A stretch of 58,205 nucleotides of DNA from contig JAWXCI010000028.1 of NCBI GenBank assembly GCA_034408895.1, positions 1 through 58,205 on the forward strand, written 5' to 3'. Positions 15,242 to 23,732 of this stretch are shown here, piece by piece (positions within the stretch are counted from its first letter, which is position 1; every line of letters begins with the position of its first letter). The stretch is from UBA4660 sp034408895 (GTDB lineage: Bacteria; Bacteroidota; Bacteroidia; Flavobacteriales_D; Sanyastnellaceae). A program made the translations under genes and the position numbers. The notes below the pieces were generated by a model that was not told the origin of the DNA, made no database searches, and was given only the letters and a program-made list of their open reading frames with translations.

Positions 15242-15656
15242 AAATTTATTAAACCTTTATCTTATCCATTTCTTTAATGGGTTAAACGAAACCTGTGGGC
15301 AATTGCGTAACAATAGAAATCGTCCGCACGTGGGTCGTAGAAAAAATTGTGCAAGACTCATCATTTGTGCTTCGTATGAACTTTTGCATAGAGGTACGGA
15401 AAACCAGCCCATAACAGCACCTACCCCATAGTGGCGCGGAAGTGCGAATATGAAAATTCGTGTTCCAAACATGCTTTGGTGCGTATAGACAGTTTAGCGT
15501 TTCAAATCGCCACCTTCAGGTAGCTACCAAACTTTATCCGTAACCAATTGGCGGTAGTGCTAACATCAAACTGACAAGCAATGAAAAATCTTTTGACTTA
15601 TATTCTACTGACCTTTCTATCTGGCTACGCTGAACTAAAGCCGAGCGATTTTGGGA
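15242..15656. other. Intergenic stretch with mosaic repeat fragments and a decapitated gene start
   Basis: There is no intact gene. It contains the right copy of the 23-bp repeat (15386-15408), a 15-mer at 15410-15424 also present at 222-236, and near-matches to blocks at 355-412. At 15581 an ATG opens a signal-peptide-like frame (MKNLLTYILLTFLSGYAE) that then runs antisense into the 3' end of the lipoprotein gene, as if a secreted-protein gene had been truncated by the junction near 15636. Sequence from about 15634 matches DNA downstream of the paralogous lipoprotein gene near 16154. Confidence 0.45.
15386..15408 (+). repeat. Right copy of the 23-bp direct repeat
   Basis: Identical to 1373-1395. 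Flanking bases do not match beyond the 23-mer. Here it is non-coding and is followed directly by the 15-mer shared with 222-236. Confidence 0.6.
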
Positions 15657-16064
15657 TTATTTCACCCTGCTATAAACAACCACCGGTTTATCCGCTGGTG
15701 CCAGTTTCAAACTATCTGCCGAGAGCAATAGGATTTCCTGCTTATCAATAGTGGATTGTTCATCCGCAAGAACGCTTGTAGTTTCGATGTATTTGCCGTT
15801 TTCCACGAATTGATAAGTACCGGAGTGGCCGCTGCCATAGTCTTCAAGGGTAAATTTATACTTCTTGTCGCTGAAGAATTCCATGGTGTAGCCAGACATG
15901 AGGCGGCTCATGGTCATCAGTCCCTCCGGTGTCCATTCTTCGCTGGTTGCTCCCGCAGGCATTTCCAGATGATCATATTTCCATTTGCCAACAAGCCTAT
16001 CAGCATTGTTTTGTGAGCAGGAAGAAAACAGGATGAGGAGTGCAAGAATGGAAATGATTTTCAT
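15657..16064 (-). CDS. Lipocalin-like lipoprotein, tandem paralogue 1
   Basis: 135 aa. A lipoprotein signal peptide MKIISILALLILFSSC places the lipidated Cys at residue 16. The mature part is a small beta-rich domain: RLVGKWKYDHLEM, GYTMEFFSDKKYKFTLED, SGTYQFVENGKYIETTS, and the C-terminal ILLLSADSLKLAPADK ending VVVYSRVK. The G-K-W start and strand spacing resemble lipocalin-like DUF families. It is a diverged tandem copy of the next gene (16177-16599), sharing the signal peptide, the SADSLKL/TSDSLKL strand and the terminal VVVYSRVK. Probably periplasm-facing and membrane-anchored; function unknown. Confidence 0.8.
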   Translation of the reverse strand: MKIISILALLILFSSCSQNNADRLVGKWKYDHLEMPAGATSEEWTPEGLMTMSRLMSGYTMEFFSDKKYKFTLEDYGSGHSGTYQFVENGKYIETTSVLADEQSTIDKQEILLLSADSLKLAPADKPVVVYSRVK

Positions 16065-16176
16065 GTTGGGAATTTTTTTGGGGAAGGTATTGTTTGGTGT
16101 GGAGCTGAGAATGAGAGTTGCATGCTCCCGGAAAGAACGCGCGGGTTATGTGCACTAAAGTCGTGCGATTGGGTGA

Positions 16177-16599
16177 TTATTTCACCCTGCTATAAACTAC
16201 AACCCACTTGTCTGCCATTCCGAGTTTCAAACTATCTGACGTAAGCAGGATGATTGGATCTGTGTAAACAAGGTCGATTCCATCCTCGCCCGTACTTTTA
16301 GTTTCAATGAACTTGCCTTCCCGAACTTTATAAGTGCCCTTTCTCTCCAAAAATTCTGTACCATTAATTCCGCTCGCATAGAACGTTTGGTCACCGAAAT
16401 ACTCCAGCGTAAAATTCGACATGAACGCTTCAAACCGCTCTAATTTCATTGTGGACATTCCAACGTCCTTCCCTCCTGCGGCCATGTCGCAACGAGTGTA
16501 TTCCCACTTGCCCAAAAGAATACCCGGGGCAGTGTTTTGTGTACAGGACGAAAACAGGATGAGGAGTGCAAGAATGCAAATGATGGACGAAGTTTTCAT
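16177..16599 (-). CDS. Lipocalin-like lipoprotein, tandem paralogue 2
   Basis: 140 aa starting at MKTSSIICILALLILFSSC (lipidated Cys about residue 19). An upstream in-frame ATG at 16635 would add 12 non-signal residues, so I reject it. The mature domain has ILLGKWEYTRCDM, NFTLEYFGDQTFYASG, RKGTYKVREGKFIETKSTGE, ILLTSDSLKLGMADK and VVVYSRVK. It shares a single origin with the gene at 15657-16064; even about 20 bp of 3' flank are conserved, giving a duplication unit of roughly 520 bp. Function unknown. Confidence 0.8.
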   Translation of the reverse strand: MKTSSIICILALLILFSSCTQNTAPGILLGKWEYTRCDMAAGGKDVGMSTMKLERFEAFMSNFTLEYFGDQTFYASGINGTEFLERKGTYKVREGKFIETKSTGEDGIDLVYTDPIILLTSDSLKLGMADKWVVVYSRVK

Positions 16600-16712
16600 G
16601 CGATGGGATTTTTGCGAATGTAGGAGAAGGATCACAACCCATTCCCCTCACCCCAAAATCACCACTGTTTTCATTTCGCTCTACGGGCAGCTTTTGCTTT
16701 CTTCTTGGAAGT

Positions 16713-16743
16713 GAAGAGGGCCGCGCACAGCGCGGCCCTCTTC
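16713..16743. terminator. Strong GC-rich hairpin
   Basis: GAAGAGGGCCGCGC, loop ACA, then the exact complement GCGCGGCCCTCTTC, followed on the plus strand by ATTTTT. It lies about 100 bases downstream of the minus-strand gene 16848-17624 and probably ends its transcript, although the T run is on the other side. Confidence 0.6.
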
Positions 16744-16776
16744 ATTTTTACCATTCCTTCATCACGATTTCATCCT

Positions 16777-16836
16777 AAGTTTGAGTTTACCCTGAGCTTG
16801 AGTTTACCCTGAACTGGTCGAAGTGGTCGAAAGACT
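16777..16836. repeat. Degenerate short repeat, gagtttaccctga type
   Basis: GAGTTTACCCTGA occurs twice (around 16784 and 16801), followed by GGTCGAAGTGGTCGAAAG. It resembles the short ...CCTGAxCTxGTCGAAG... intergenic elements common in Bacteroidota. A related stretch (GTCATAGTGAGC / GTCATAGTGAACGAAGTCGAA) is at 18514-18547. Confidence 0.4.
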
Positions 16837-16847
16837 ATTTTCAATCA

Positions 16848-17624
16848 TTAATTTTCAATCCTGAACTGCACCGTTCTCCCATTCAGTTCCACGAAGTAAT
16901 TTCCATTCACCACATCGCTCATATCAATCACCACCTCACCAGTAGTTTTTTCCACTTCTTTCACCAGCGAACCACGCACATCAAACAAACGCACCATTCC
17001 CTTTTGTGAACACTGTACCGAAATTTTTTCAGTACTTGGGTTGGGATAAACCATGATGACAGATGAAACAGAAAGTTCTTCAACACCAGTCACGTTGGGT
17101 GCATCCGCTGTAGGAGGAAACACATCCTGCCAATCGCTGGGCGCATTGCCATCTCCATCATAAGCCATGGAATGGCCCATCAGGAAATTAGGTGTGACCA
17201 CGAAACCACCCACTGTCCATTGGCCCGCAGCCACAGCCACGGGTTCGCGCTGGTGTCCGCCTTCACCGTATTCCATATAGTCCACCAGGTTGTCGCTGTC
17301 GGCAAAGTCATCATCATTCATGTAAAGGCCAACTTCACCATGCACGTTATCGGAAACAAGTCCCGTCAGCACCACGAACTCATCCCCACCTATCACGAGG
17401 TCGGTATCGTAAACATTGGTCATATCGGCCAATGCCATACTGGTAGGGAAATTATGAAAATAATAACCACTTACATCCACCGAAGAAACGCCCTGATTGT
17501 GGAGTTCAATGGTTGCAAATCCGCTGTAAATCAGAATTTCATTCAGCACCATCTGCGCGTTAAGCGTGGAAGTCATAAAAACAATAACAAGAAATGTGTA
17601 GAATTTTATACTCATGGTTTTCAT
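16848..17624 (-). CDS. T9SS type A cargo protein with lamin-tail-like domain
   Basis: 258 aa starting at MKTMSIKFYTFLVIVFMTS; the frame is open to 17747, but the extra 41 residues precede the signal peptide and are unlikely. After cleavage near LNAQ, the mature protein begins MVLNEILIYSGFATIELHN and continues SSVDVSGYYFHNFP, GGDEFVVLTGLVS and GEVGLYMNDDD, the pattern of a lamin-tail domain. A type A sorting domain occupies about residues 180-258 (YPNPSTEKISVQC, VRLFDVRGSLVKEV, VVNGNYFVEL). Secreted through the type IX system; lamin-tail domains in bacterial exoproteins are usually accessory or adhesive. Confidence 0.82.
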   Translation of the reverse strand: MKTMSIKFYTFLVIVFMTSTLNAQMVLNEILIYSGFATIELHNQGVSSVDVSGYYFHNFPTSMALADMTNVYDTDLVIGGDEFVVLTGLVSDNVHGEVGLYMNDDDFADSDNLVDYMEYGEGGHQREPVAVAAGQWTVGGFVVTPNFLMGHSMAYDGDGNAPSDWQDVFPPTADAPNVTGVEELSVSSVIMVYPNPSTEKISVQCSQKGMVRLFDVRGSLVKEVEKTTGEVVIDMSDVVNGNYFVELNGRTVQFRIEN

Positions 17625-17798
17625 TTTTTTATTGAACGTTGTGTTCAGTTGAATTTTGGTTTTTGAATTGGGTTTGAAAAGTAGGGGAAGAACGCAAGAG
17701 GGGTAAGAACGATTTTTGCACACTGTTGAAGTCCATAACTCATACACTGTGGACTAAAATCCTACTTTCGCCCCATCAAAATTCAATTACCCGATTCA

Positions 17799-18392
17799 AT
17801 GAAAAATTATTTTTTCTTTTTTGCACTTGCAGTGAGCATGAGTGGCTGCAAACACGAACACAACCACCAGCATGAAGGCGCAGCCGATGCTGCTATTGCG
17901 GCATCCGCAATTCCCGATGCACTTAAAGATCGCGATTCCCTTTTTGTTACTGTTCAGGGAAAAATTGTGGAGACCTGTGCCCATGAAGGATGCTGGCTCA
18001 CCGTTGACAACGGAACCGATGAACCAATGCTGGTAATGACGCAACACGAGTTTTTTGTTCCCATTGATGGCTGCGCTGGCTACACGGCAACCATTGAAGG
18101 CGTGGCGAGAAAGGACATACAATCCATAGAAGATCAACGAAATGTTCTGGCCGATGCGGTGAGCAGCGCTGAAGATTCATTGAGCCTGGCATCCCGGCAG
18201 GCGGCCATCACCACACCCAAAGACACTTACCGCATTGATGCCTCGAGCGTATCCATCACGTTCAAGAAACCCGAAGTGAACCTTGAACACGACCACGATG
18301 GTGATGGCGTGCCCGATCATGCACCACATGAACATGAAGGCGAACATCATCATGAACAGGAAGGCGAAGAAGCAAAACCTTCATCGAACTAA
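17799..18392 (+). CDS. DUF4920-type lipoprotein with His-rich tail
   Basis: 197 aa. Lipoprotein signal MKNYFFFFALAVSMSGC (Cys at 17) followed at once by a His-rich segment KHEHNHQHEG. The central domain has VTVQGKIVETCAHEGCWLTV, the C-x-x-x-G-C-W motif of DUF4920 proteins, then MTQHEFFVPIDGCAGYTATI and GVARKDIQS. The C-terminal 40 residues are a second His/Glu/Asp-rich stretch (EHDHDGDGVPDHAPHEHEGE and further His). The histidine blocks suggest binding of a divalent metal such as zinc, nickel or copper at the cell envelope. A terminator follows at 18411. Confidence 0.8.
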   Translation: MKNYFFFFALAVSMSGCKHEHNHQHEGAADAAIAASAIPDALKDRDSLFVTVQGKIVETCAHEGCWLTVDNGTDEPMLVMTQHEFFVPIDGCAGYTATIEGVARKDIQSIEDQRNVLADAVSSAEDSLSLASRQAAITTPKDTYRIDASSVSITFKKPEVNLEHDHDGDGVPDHAPHEHEGEHHHEQEGEEAKPSSN

Positions 18393-18410
18393 TCCATGAA
18401 AAACATTTCT

Positions 18411-18447
18411 GAAAAGACCGCCTCGAAAAATCGGGACGGTCTTTTTC
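18411..18447 (+). terminator. Rho-independent terminator
   Basis: AAAAGACCGCCTCGA pairs imperfectly with TCGGGACGGTCTTTTT around a short A-rich loop, 19 bases after the DUF4920 gene stop. Confidence 0.8.
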
Positions 18448-18578
18448 ATACATCGCCATCCTTACACAAGCTCAAAACGACATTCATTGTCATGGCTAGC
18501 GAAGTTGAAGATGTCATAGTGAGCATGTCATAGTGAACGAAGTCGAACTACACACAAACACATCAATTCTCCAACTGA

Positions 18579-19448
18579 ATGAAAGGAATAATCCTGGCAG
18601 GCGGCAGCGGCACACGGCTTTATCCACTCACCCTTGCGGTGAGCAAACAACTTATGCCTGTGTTCGACAAACCCATGATTTATTACCCACTCTCTACTCT
18701 TATGCTTGCGGGCATCCGCGAAATTCTAATCATCTCCACACCGCATGATTTACCCGGTTTCAAAAAACTTTTGGGCGATGGAAATTCATTGGGATGTGAA
18801 TTCAGTTACGTGGTGCAACATGAACCCAACGGGCTTGCACAGGCATTTGTTCTTGGGAAAGATTTTGTGGGAAAAGAAAAAGTCGCCCTTGTACTTGGCG
18901 ACAATATTTTTTATGGAAACGGCATGGGACAACTCCTGCGCGAAAACACCAATGTAGATGGCGCACTTGTTTATGCCTACCATGTGAGTGACCCCCATCG
19001 TTATGGAGTAATAGAATTTGATGCTGATGGAAAAGCAATTTCAATCGAAGAAAAACCCCAACACCCAAAATCCAACTACGCAGTTCCGGGACTTTATTTC
19101 TATGACAACAATGTGATTGAAATTGCAGCGAGCCTTAAACCGGGCGCTCGTGGCGAATACGAAATCACTGACATAAACAAAGAATACCTGAAGCGCGAAA
19201 AACTGAAAGTTGCCAAACTGGACCGCGGTACCGCCTGGCTGGATACCGGCACTTTCGCATCACTGATGCAGGCCGGACACTATGTACAGGTGATTGAAGA
19301 AAGACAAGGTTTGAAGATTGGTGCGATAGAAGAAGTAGCATGGCGAATGGAATTTATCAGCGATGCCCAACTTGCAGTTCTTGCACAACCACTGCTCAAC
19401 AGCGGATACGGAAAATACTTACTCGAACAATTGAAATCGGGAAAATGA
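18579..19448 (+). CDS. rfbA: Glucose-1-phosphate thymidylyltransferase RmlA
   Basis: 289 aa, full length for the family. Motifs: MKGIILAGGSGTRLYP (nucleotide binding), KQLMPVFDKPMIYYPLSTLM, LALGDNIFYGNG-type loop at VLGDNIFYGNGMGQLL, IEEKPQHPKSNYAVPGLYFY, ARGEYEITDINKEYL and LDRGTAWLDTGTF. It makes dTDP-glucose from dTTP and glucose-1-phosphate, the first step to dTDP-rhamnose and related sugars. No rmlB, rmlC or rmlD gene is adjacent. The TGA stop overlaps the ATG of the prenyl synthase (ATGA at 19445). Confidence 0.95.
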   Translation: MKGIILAGGSGTRLYPLTLAVSKQLMPVFDKPMIYYPLSTLMLAGIREILIISTPHDLPGFKKLLGDGNSLGCEFSYVVQHEPNGLAQAFVLGKDFVGKEKVALVLGDNIFYGNGMGQLLRENTNVDGALVYAYHVSDPHRYGVIEFDADGKAISIEEKPQHPKSNYAVPGLYFYDNNVIEIAASLKPGARGEYEITDINKEYLKREKLKVAKLDRGTAWLDTGTFASLMQAGHYVQVIEERQGLKIGAIEEVAWRMEFISDAQLAVLAQPLLNSGYGKYLLEQLKSGK

Positions 19449-20410
19449 CGCTGGCCGAGTGTGGGAAAAAAGTGGACGAGGCGCTGAATGAATTTCTGGA
19501 AACTCTTCCACATCATTCGCTCAACGAACCCATTCGTTACGTTATGGGCATGGGTGGAAAACGAATGCGCCCTGCACTTGCACTCATGTCGTGCAGTTTG
19601 TTTTCCGATGATGTAACCCTTTGTGTAAAACCTGCCCTCGGCATCGAACTTTTCCACAACTTCACGTTGCTGCATGATGATGTGATGGACAACGCACCGG
19701 TGCGCAGGAATAAACCTACAGTGCATAAAAAGTGGAACACCAGCGCTGCCATTCTAAGCGGTGATGCTATGCTCATTCATGCTTATGACCTGATGTGTTC
19801 GGTGCCTCACACTTACCTTCCTGAATTGCTTCGCCTCTTCAACTCTGCCGCACTTGCAGTTTGCAACGGACAACAACTTGACATGGACTTTGAAAAAAGA
19901 ACCGATGTGAATGAATGGGAATACATCAACATGATTTCACAGAAGACAAGTGTTTTACTGGGTGCTGCACTGCAGACAGGGGCATTGTTGGGCGGAGCAG
20001 GCCATGCAGACCAACAGCATTTGTATGAACTTGGCGTGGACATGGGCATTGCTTTTCAACTCATGGATGATTACCTCGATGCATTTGGTGATGAAAATCT
20101 TGTTGGGAAAAAACGTGGAGGAGATATCCGCTCGGGGAAAAAAACTTACTTGCTGATTTGCGCAATGGAAAAAGCAACAGGCGATGACAAAGCACAACTC
20201 ATGCAACTGATGAATGAAGAAAATCCTGAAACGAAAGTCACCGGTGTAATCAACCTCTTCGAAAAGCTTCATGTGCGTTCCAATGCAGAGAATAAGATGA
20301 ATGAATATAACAACCTCGCCTTGCAGCATCTGGAAAAGGTGAACGTGTCGTCATCGAAAAAAGAATCGCTTCGTTTGCTTGCCGAAGAACTTTTGGTTCG
20401 TCAGCATTGA
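19445..20410 (+). CDS. Polyprenyl diphosphate synthase (trans-isoprenyl synthase)
   Basis: 321 aa from the ATG at 19445, which overlaps the rfbA stop; an earlier ATG at 19340 lies inside rfbA and is rejected. The isoprenyl synthase signatures are present: MGMGGKRMRPALALM, the first Asp-rich motif LLHDDVMDNAPVRRNKPTVH (DDxxD), the lysine-containing AILSGDAML, and the second Asp-rich motif FQLMDDYLDAFGD followed by GKKRGGDIRSGKKTYL. The size and short first motif fit a farnesyl/geranylgeranyl-type cytoplasmic enzyme. Product chain length cannot be fixed from sequence alone. Confidence 0.9.
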   Translation: MTLAECGKKVDEALNEFLETLPHHSLNEPIRYVMGMGGKRMRPALALMSCSLFSDDVTLCVKPALGIELFHNFTLLHDDVMDNAPVRRNKPTVHKKWNTSAAILSGDAMLIHAYDLMCSVPHTYLPELLRLFNSAALAVCNGQQLDMDFEKRTDVNEWEYINMISQKTSVLLGAALQTGALLGGAGHADQQHLYELGVDMGIAFQLMDDYLDAFGDENLVGKKRGGDIRSGKKTYLLICAMEKATGDDKAQLMQLMNEENPETKVTGVINLFEKLHVRSNAENKMNEYNNLALQHLEKVNVSSSKKESLRLLAEELLVRQH

Positions 20411-20417
20411 GTGCACC

Positions 20418-20783
20418 ATGGATGAAAGCATTTCCACATTGCATCAACTCGTTTCGCTGTTGCCGAAAGAAATGGATGCACAGGCGCTTCTTGAAGAAAT
20501 AGAAAAACAGGTTCGGAAAGATTTGTATTCCGCTAACTATAATTCACAACAAATTTCAACACCAGAAGATTTGCTCCATGCTGTGAAGTCATGCATTGCA
20601 CCGCTTTATGAAAAACACCGCGAGCGGTTTATGCAGTTGATGTATCGCGTGGATATTTCTGAAAAGATGTTGAAGCCCGTGATTGCAAATGCACAGTCGG
20701 TGAATGATGCCCTCGACCGGATTTCATTAATGATTATCTACCGCTGTTTCCAGAAAGTGATGTCAAGGAAATACTTTCGCTGA
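20418..20783 (+). CDS. Small helical protein of unknown function
   Basis: 121 aa from MDESISTLHQLVSLLPKEMD; the start at 20418 leaves a 7-base gap after the prenyl synthase stop. The sequence is helical and charged, with KEMDAQALLEEIEKQVRKDL, YEKHRERFMQLMYRVDISEK and LDRISLMIIYRCFQKVMSRK. No domain is recognised, and there is no signal peptide or membrane segment. It is the third gene of the rfbA / prenyl synthase operon. Confidence 0.7.
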   Translation: MDESISTLHQLVSLLPKEMDAQALLEEIEKQVRKDLYSANYNSQQISTPEDLLHAVKSCIAPLYEKHRERFMQLMYRVDISEKMLKPVIANAQSVNDALDRISLMIIYRCFQKVMSRKYFR

Positions 20784-20805
20784 AATTTTTACAAAATCTA
20801 AACCA

Positions 20806-21945
20806 ATGAAAATAATTTTATCCGTTGCCGTCATTTTCTACACAGCATCCGCTCTTTCACAATTTGAAATCGGCCATACTGCCATTTCATTTTATGATTC
20901 TTCAAGAGACCGGGATGTCACCACAGAGATTTACTATCCATCTGAAAGCACGGGCGATGATGTTGTGATGAGCAATGGAACTTTCCCACTCATCGTTTTT
21001 GGTCATGGCTTTGTGATGCCCTGGAGCGACTACGAAAACATCTGGACACATCTGGTAGAACAGGGCTATGTGATGGCTTTCGCAACCACTGAGGGAGGAT
21101 TTTTTCCGAATCATGAAAATTTCGGGCTTGACCTGGCGTTCATTGTTGAAGCCATGATGGACGAGTCCATTAACGGAACATCCATTTTCTACAACCACCT
21201 CAACGACAAACAAGCCATCATGGGCCACTCGATGGGTGGTGGCGCATCGTGGCTTGCTGCTTCAGGCAATGATGAAATAGAAACCATTGTTGGTCTTGCC
21301 CCGGCTGAAACAAGTCCCTCCGCTATTAGTGCTGCAAACGATGTAATAGTTCCCGCTCTTCTGCTCAGTGGCTCAGCGGATGCAGTAACTCCGTCAGCAA
21401 ATCATCACACCCCCATTTATGAAAACACCGCGAGCGATTGCAAAGCCTTCGTCAACATTATTGATGGCGGTCATTGTGGCTATGCCGATGATGGTACACT
21501 TTGCGACATCGGTGAAATTGGTTTTTCCGGAATGTCCCGCGAAGTTCAACAGGAAATAACGCACGAACTTCTATCGCTGTGGTTCGGATACTACCTGAAA
21601 AACGTTAGTGAAAATCTGGCTGAATTTGAAAACTACTTTGACAACAGCGTGGATACTGAACTTACTTCCAACTGCTCATTTGTTAGTGTGGTTCAAACCC
21701 CAACTAGTTCCATTTGGGAAGAAATAAGGCCCAACCCCGCCTTAGAATATGTGCAAGTGAACAACAATGAAAGTTCCTTCCTGACTATCATTAATTCAAC
21801 CGGAATCGAGAGTTTTGTTTTCGCTCTTGACTTGCATGACAAGGTTTCTGTCCTTGATATTTCCAGACTACCATCCGGTGTCTATTTTGCAAGATGGGAT
21901 AACCCAAAAATCGAAACAAGAAAGCTCATTGTGTTGGATTATTGA
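20806..21945 (+). CDS. Secreted alpha/beta hydrolase (chlorophyllase/dienelactone-hydrolase-like) with T9SS sorting domain
   Basis: 379 aa. Signal peptide residues 1-18 (MKIILSVAVIFYTASALSQ). Alpha/beta hydrolase core: PLIVFGHGFVMPWSDYENIW, VMAFATTEGG, the nucleophile elbow MGHSMGGGASWLAA (Ser near residue 138), the acid-containing LLLSGSADAVTPS, and the catalytic His candidate in NIIDGGHCGYAD. A type A sorting domain follows at about 300-379 (RPNPALEYVQVN, LPSGVYFARW, KLIVLDY). Probably an extracellular esterase or lipase; substrate not evident. Confidence 0.85.
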   Translation: MKIILSVAVIFYTASALSQFEIGHTAISFYDSSRDRDVTTEIYYPSESTGDDVVMSNGTFPLIVFGHGFVMPWSDYENIWTHLVEQGYVMAFATTEGGFFPNHENFGLDLAFIVEAMMDESINGTSIFYNHLNDKQAIMGHSMGGGASWLAASGNDEIETIVGLAPAETSPSAISAANDVIVPALLLSGSADAVTPSANHHTPIYENTASDCKAFVNIIDGGHCGYADDGTLCDIGEIGFSGMSREVQQEITHELLSLWFGYYLKNVSENLAEFENYFDNSVDTELTSNCSFVSVVQTPTSSIWEEIRPNPALEYVQVNNNESSFLTIINSTGIESFVFALDLHDKVSVLDISRLPSGVYFARWDNPKIETRKLIVLDY

Positions 21946-22006
21946 CGTTATCAAACTGAAGCTCACTTGGTGGTTAGAGTGCGAAATGGCTCCCGATACT
22001 GTGCTT

Positions 22007-23698
22007 CTAGCTCATCCTTCCACTTACCGACAAGCGGATTTTCGCTTCAATTTTTTCTGCCTCAGCTTCCAGCACTGCAACTTCATTCAACGCTCTTTCA
22101 GTGAAAAGTTTGTCCTTTATGCCCGAAGCATTGATGCGCACATTCATTGTTGCACCCAACACGGCCGCACGTGCACACAACGCCCCCACTCCTGCATCCG
22201 TCACGGAATTCGGATTTCCTTTATCTACCATTTCACCACACACTTTTAAACACTCAAGTGAAAGTTGAGCAGTGAGCAATGGAATTTCCAAGGCGTACTT
22301 AGAAGCTGATTCAATTGCATCTGAACGCAGCTTTTTTTCATCATCGCTGTTTTTTGGAAGCGCAAATGCTTCCATGATTTTGTTGAATGCCAACGTGTCC
22401 TCGTCCACGAGAGTCAGAAGTTTTTCCTGAAGACTCATAGCGCGGACAGCAACATCTGAAAACTCTTCCCAACGTTCGTCCCAACCGCGCTTGTGCGCGG
22501 AAAGATTGGCCACCATTGCAGCCAATGAAGCACTTAATGCACCTGCATAAGCGCTTATACTTCCGCCACCGGGAGCGGGCAATTCGCTTGATGTTTCATT
22601 GGCAAATTCACGTAGGTTGAGGTTCACCAGTTTTTTCTTCTGTCCAAGTTTTTTTTCAATGATGTATTCAATTATTTTTTCTTCCGGCTTGAACGGTGCT
22701 AAGTCATCCAGTCCGAGTGACTTCACCGCTATTTTGATTTTCTCCTTTTCAGAAATACCGAGTGAGCGCTGTTGTTTTTTCAGGAAATAATCAGCTGCAT
22801 CAAGCATAGATTTTTTTGGAATCAATCCCACCAGTTCGCTTCCTGTCACCCGGATACCGCGTTCATCAGCTCTACTGCATGCTTCTTCAAACGCTATATG
22901 AACGGGAGTGATTTCAATGTTGGTGAGGTTGAGCGAAAGCTGAGCAATGCCGTATTCTTCAATAAACCAACCGATGCCTTTTACTGCTTTCAGTGTTCCG
23001 GGAATTTGTTTCGGGTTGCCTTTTTCATCCAGTTCCGGATTGCCGGTTTTCGGGTTGGTAACCATTCGTCCCGCTTCGCGAATGTCGAAGGCAATGGCAT
23101 TGGCCCTGCGTGTTGAAGTGGTGTTGAGGTTCACATTGTAAGCGACCAAGAAAACCCGTGCACCAATGGTTGTGATTCCGCTTCTTCTCACTTCATCACT
23201 GATTTTGTTTGGACCAAAATCAGGTGTCCATTCTTTAGTGGTGATTTTTTCAAGCCCTTCATATTCACCCTTTCTGCAATTCGCAAGATTTTTTCGTTGT
23301 TCATTTTTCGCAGCGTACTCATAGAAATATCCGGGAATACCCAACTCCTTCCCTACCCTTTCGCCCAGCTTGTGCGCAAGTGCAACACATTCTTCCATCG
23401 TAACACCACTTATGGGAACCATAGGACAAACGTCAGTTGATCCCTGCCTCGGATGTGCTCCTTTGTGGTGTCGCATGTCAATCAATTCAGCGGCCTTTTT
23501 TATGAGTTGAAACGCTGCTTCTGCTACAGCTTCAGGCTCACCTGCAAACGTTATGACAGTGCGGTTAGTGCTTGCACCGGGATCCACATCAAGCAACATT
23601 ACTCCAGGAACATTTTCCACAACGGAGGCGATTGTGCTTATTTTTTCTCTGTCGCTTCCCTCTGAGATATTGGGGATGCATTCAATTAGTCGTTGCAT
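22007..23698 (-). CDS. ftcD: Bifunctional glutamate formimidoyltransferase / formimidoyltetrahydrofolate cyclodeaminase
   Basis: 563 aa starting at MQRLIECIPNISEGSDREK. The frame is open to 23845, but the extra 49 residues would overlap the divergent lipoprotein gene and do not resemble the family. Residues 1-330 are the transferase: ECIPNISEG, TNRTVITFAG, GAHPRQGSTDVCPMVPIS, FEEACSRADERGIRVTGSEL. Residues about 350-563 are the cyclodeaminase, with SSELPAPGGGSISAYAGALS and the DEDTLAFNKIMEAFALPKN segment. The fusion moves the formimino group of the histidine breakdown product formiminoglutamate to tetrahydrofolate and cyclises it with ammonia release. hutI lies about 1.5 kb away on the same strand. 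Confidence 0.93.
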   Translation of the reverse strand: MQRLIECIPNISEGSDREKISTIASVVENVPGVMLLDVDPGASTNRTVITFAGEPEAVAEAAFQLIKKAAELIDMRHHKGAHPRQGSTDVCPMVPISGVTMEECVALAHKLGERVGKELGIPGYFYEYAAKNEQRKNLANCRKGEYEGLEKITTKEWTPDFGPNKISDEVRRSGITTIGARVFLVAYNVNLNTTSTRRANAIAFDIREAGRMVTNPKTGNPELDEKGNPKQIPGTLKAVKGIGWFIEEYGIAQLSLNLTNIEITPVHIAFEEACSRADERGIRVTGSELVGLIPKKSMLDAADYFLKKQQRSLGISEKEKIKIAVKSLGLDDLAPFKPEEKIIEYIIEKKLGQKKKLVNLNLREFANETSSELPAPGGGSISAYAGALSASLAAMVANLSAHKRGWDERWEEFSDVAVRAMSLQEKLLTLVDEDTLAFNKIMEAFALPKNSDDEKKLRSDAIESASKYALEIPLLTAQLSLECLKVCGEMVDKGNPNSVTDAGVGALCARAAVLGATMNVRINASGIKDKLFTERALNEVAVLEAEAEKIEAKIRLSVSGRMS

Positions 23699-23732
23699 TT
23701 TTATTTCTTTGGGCAAATAAACAAACCACAAC

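Noticed and set aside
15581..15733. Signal-peptide-like ORF treated as a functional gene
   Set aside because: It runs antisense into the lipoprotein gene within 25 codons and shares that end with the duplicated flank; best seen as a truncated start.
19340..19444. Longer start of the prenyl synthase inside rfbA
   Set aside because: The ATGA overlap at 19445 gives a normal family start; the extra residues are rfbA read in another frame.
22772..23116. Plus-strand open frame within ftcD
   Set aside because: Antisense shadow of a clear enzyme gene with conserved motifs.
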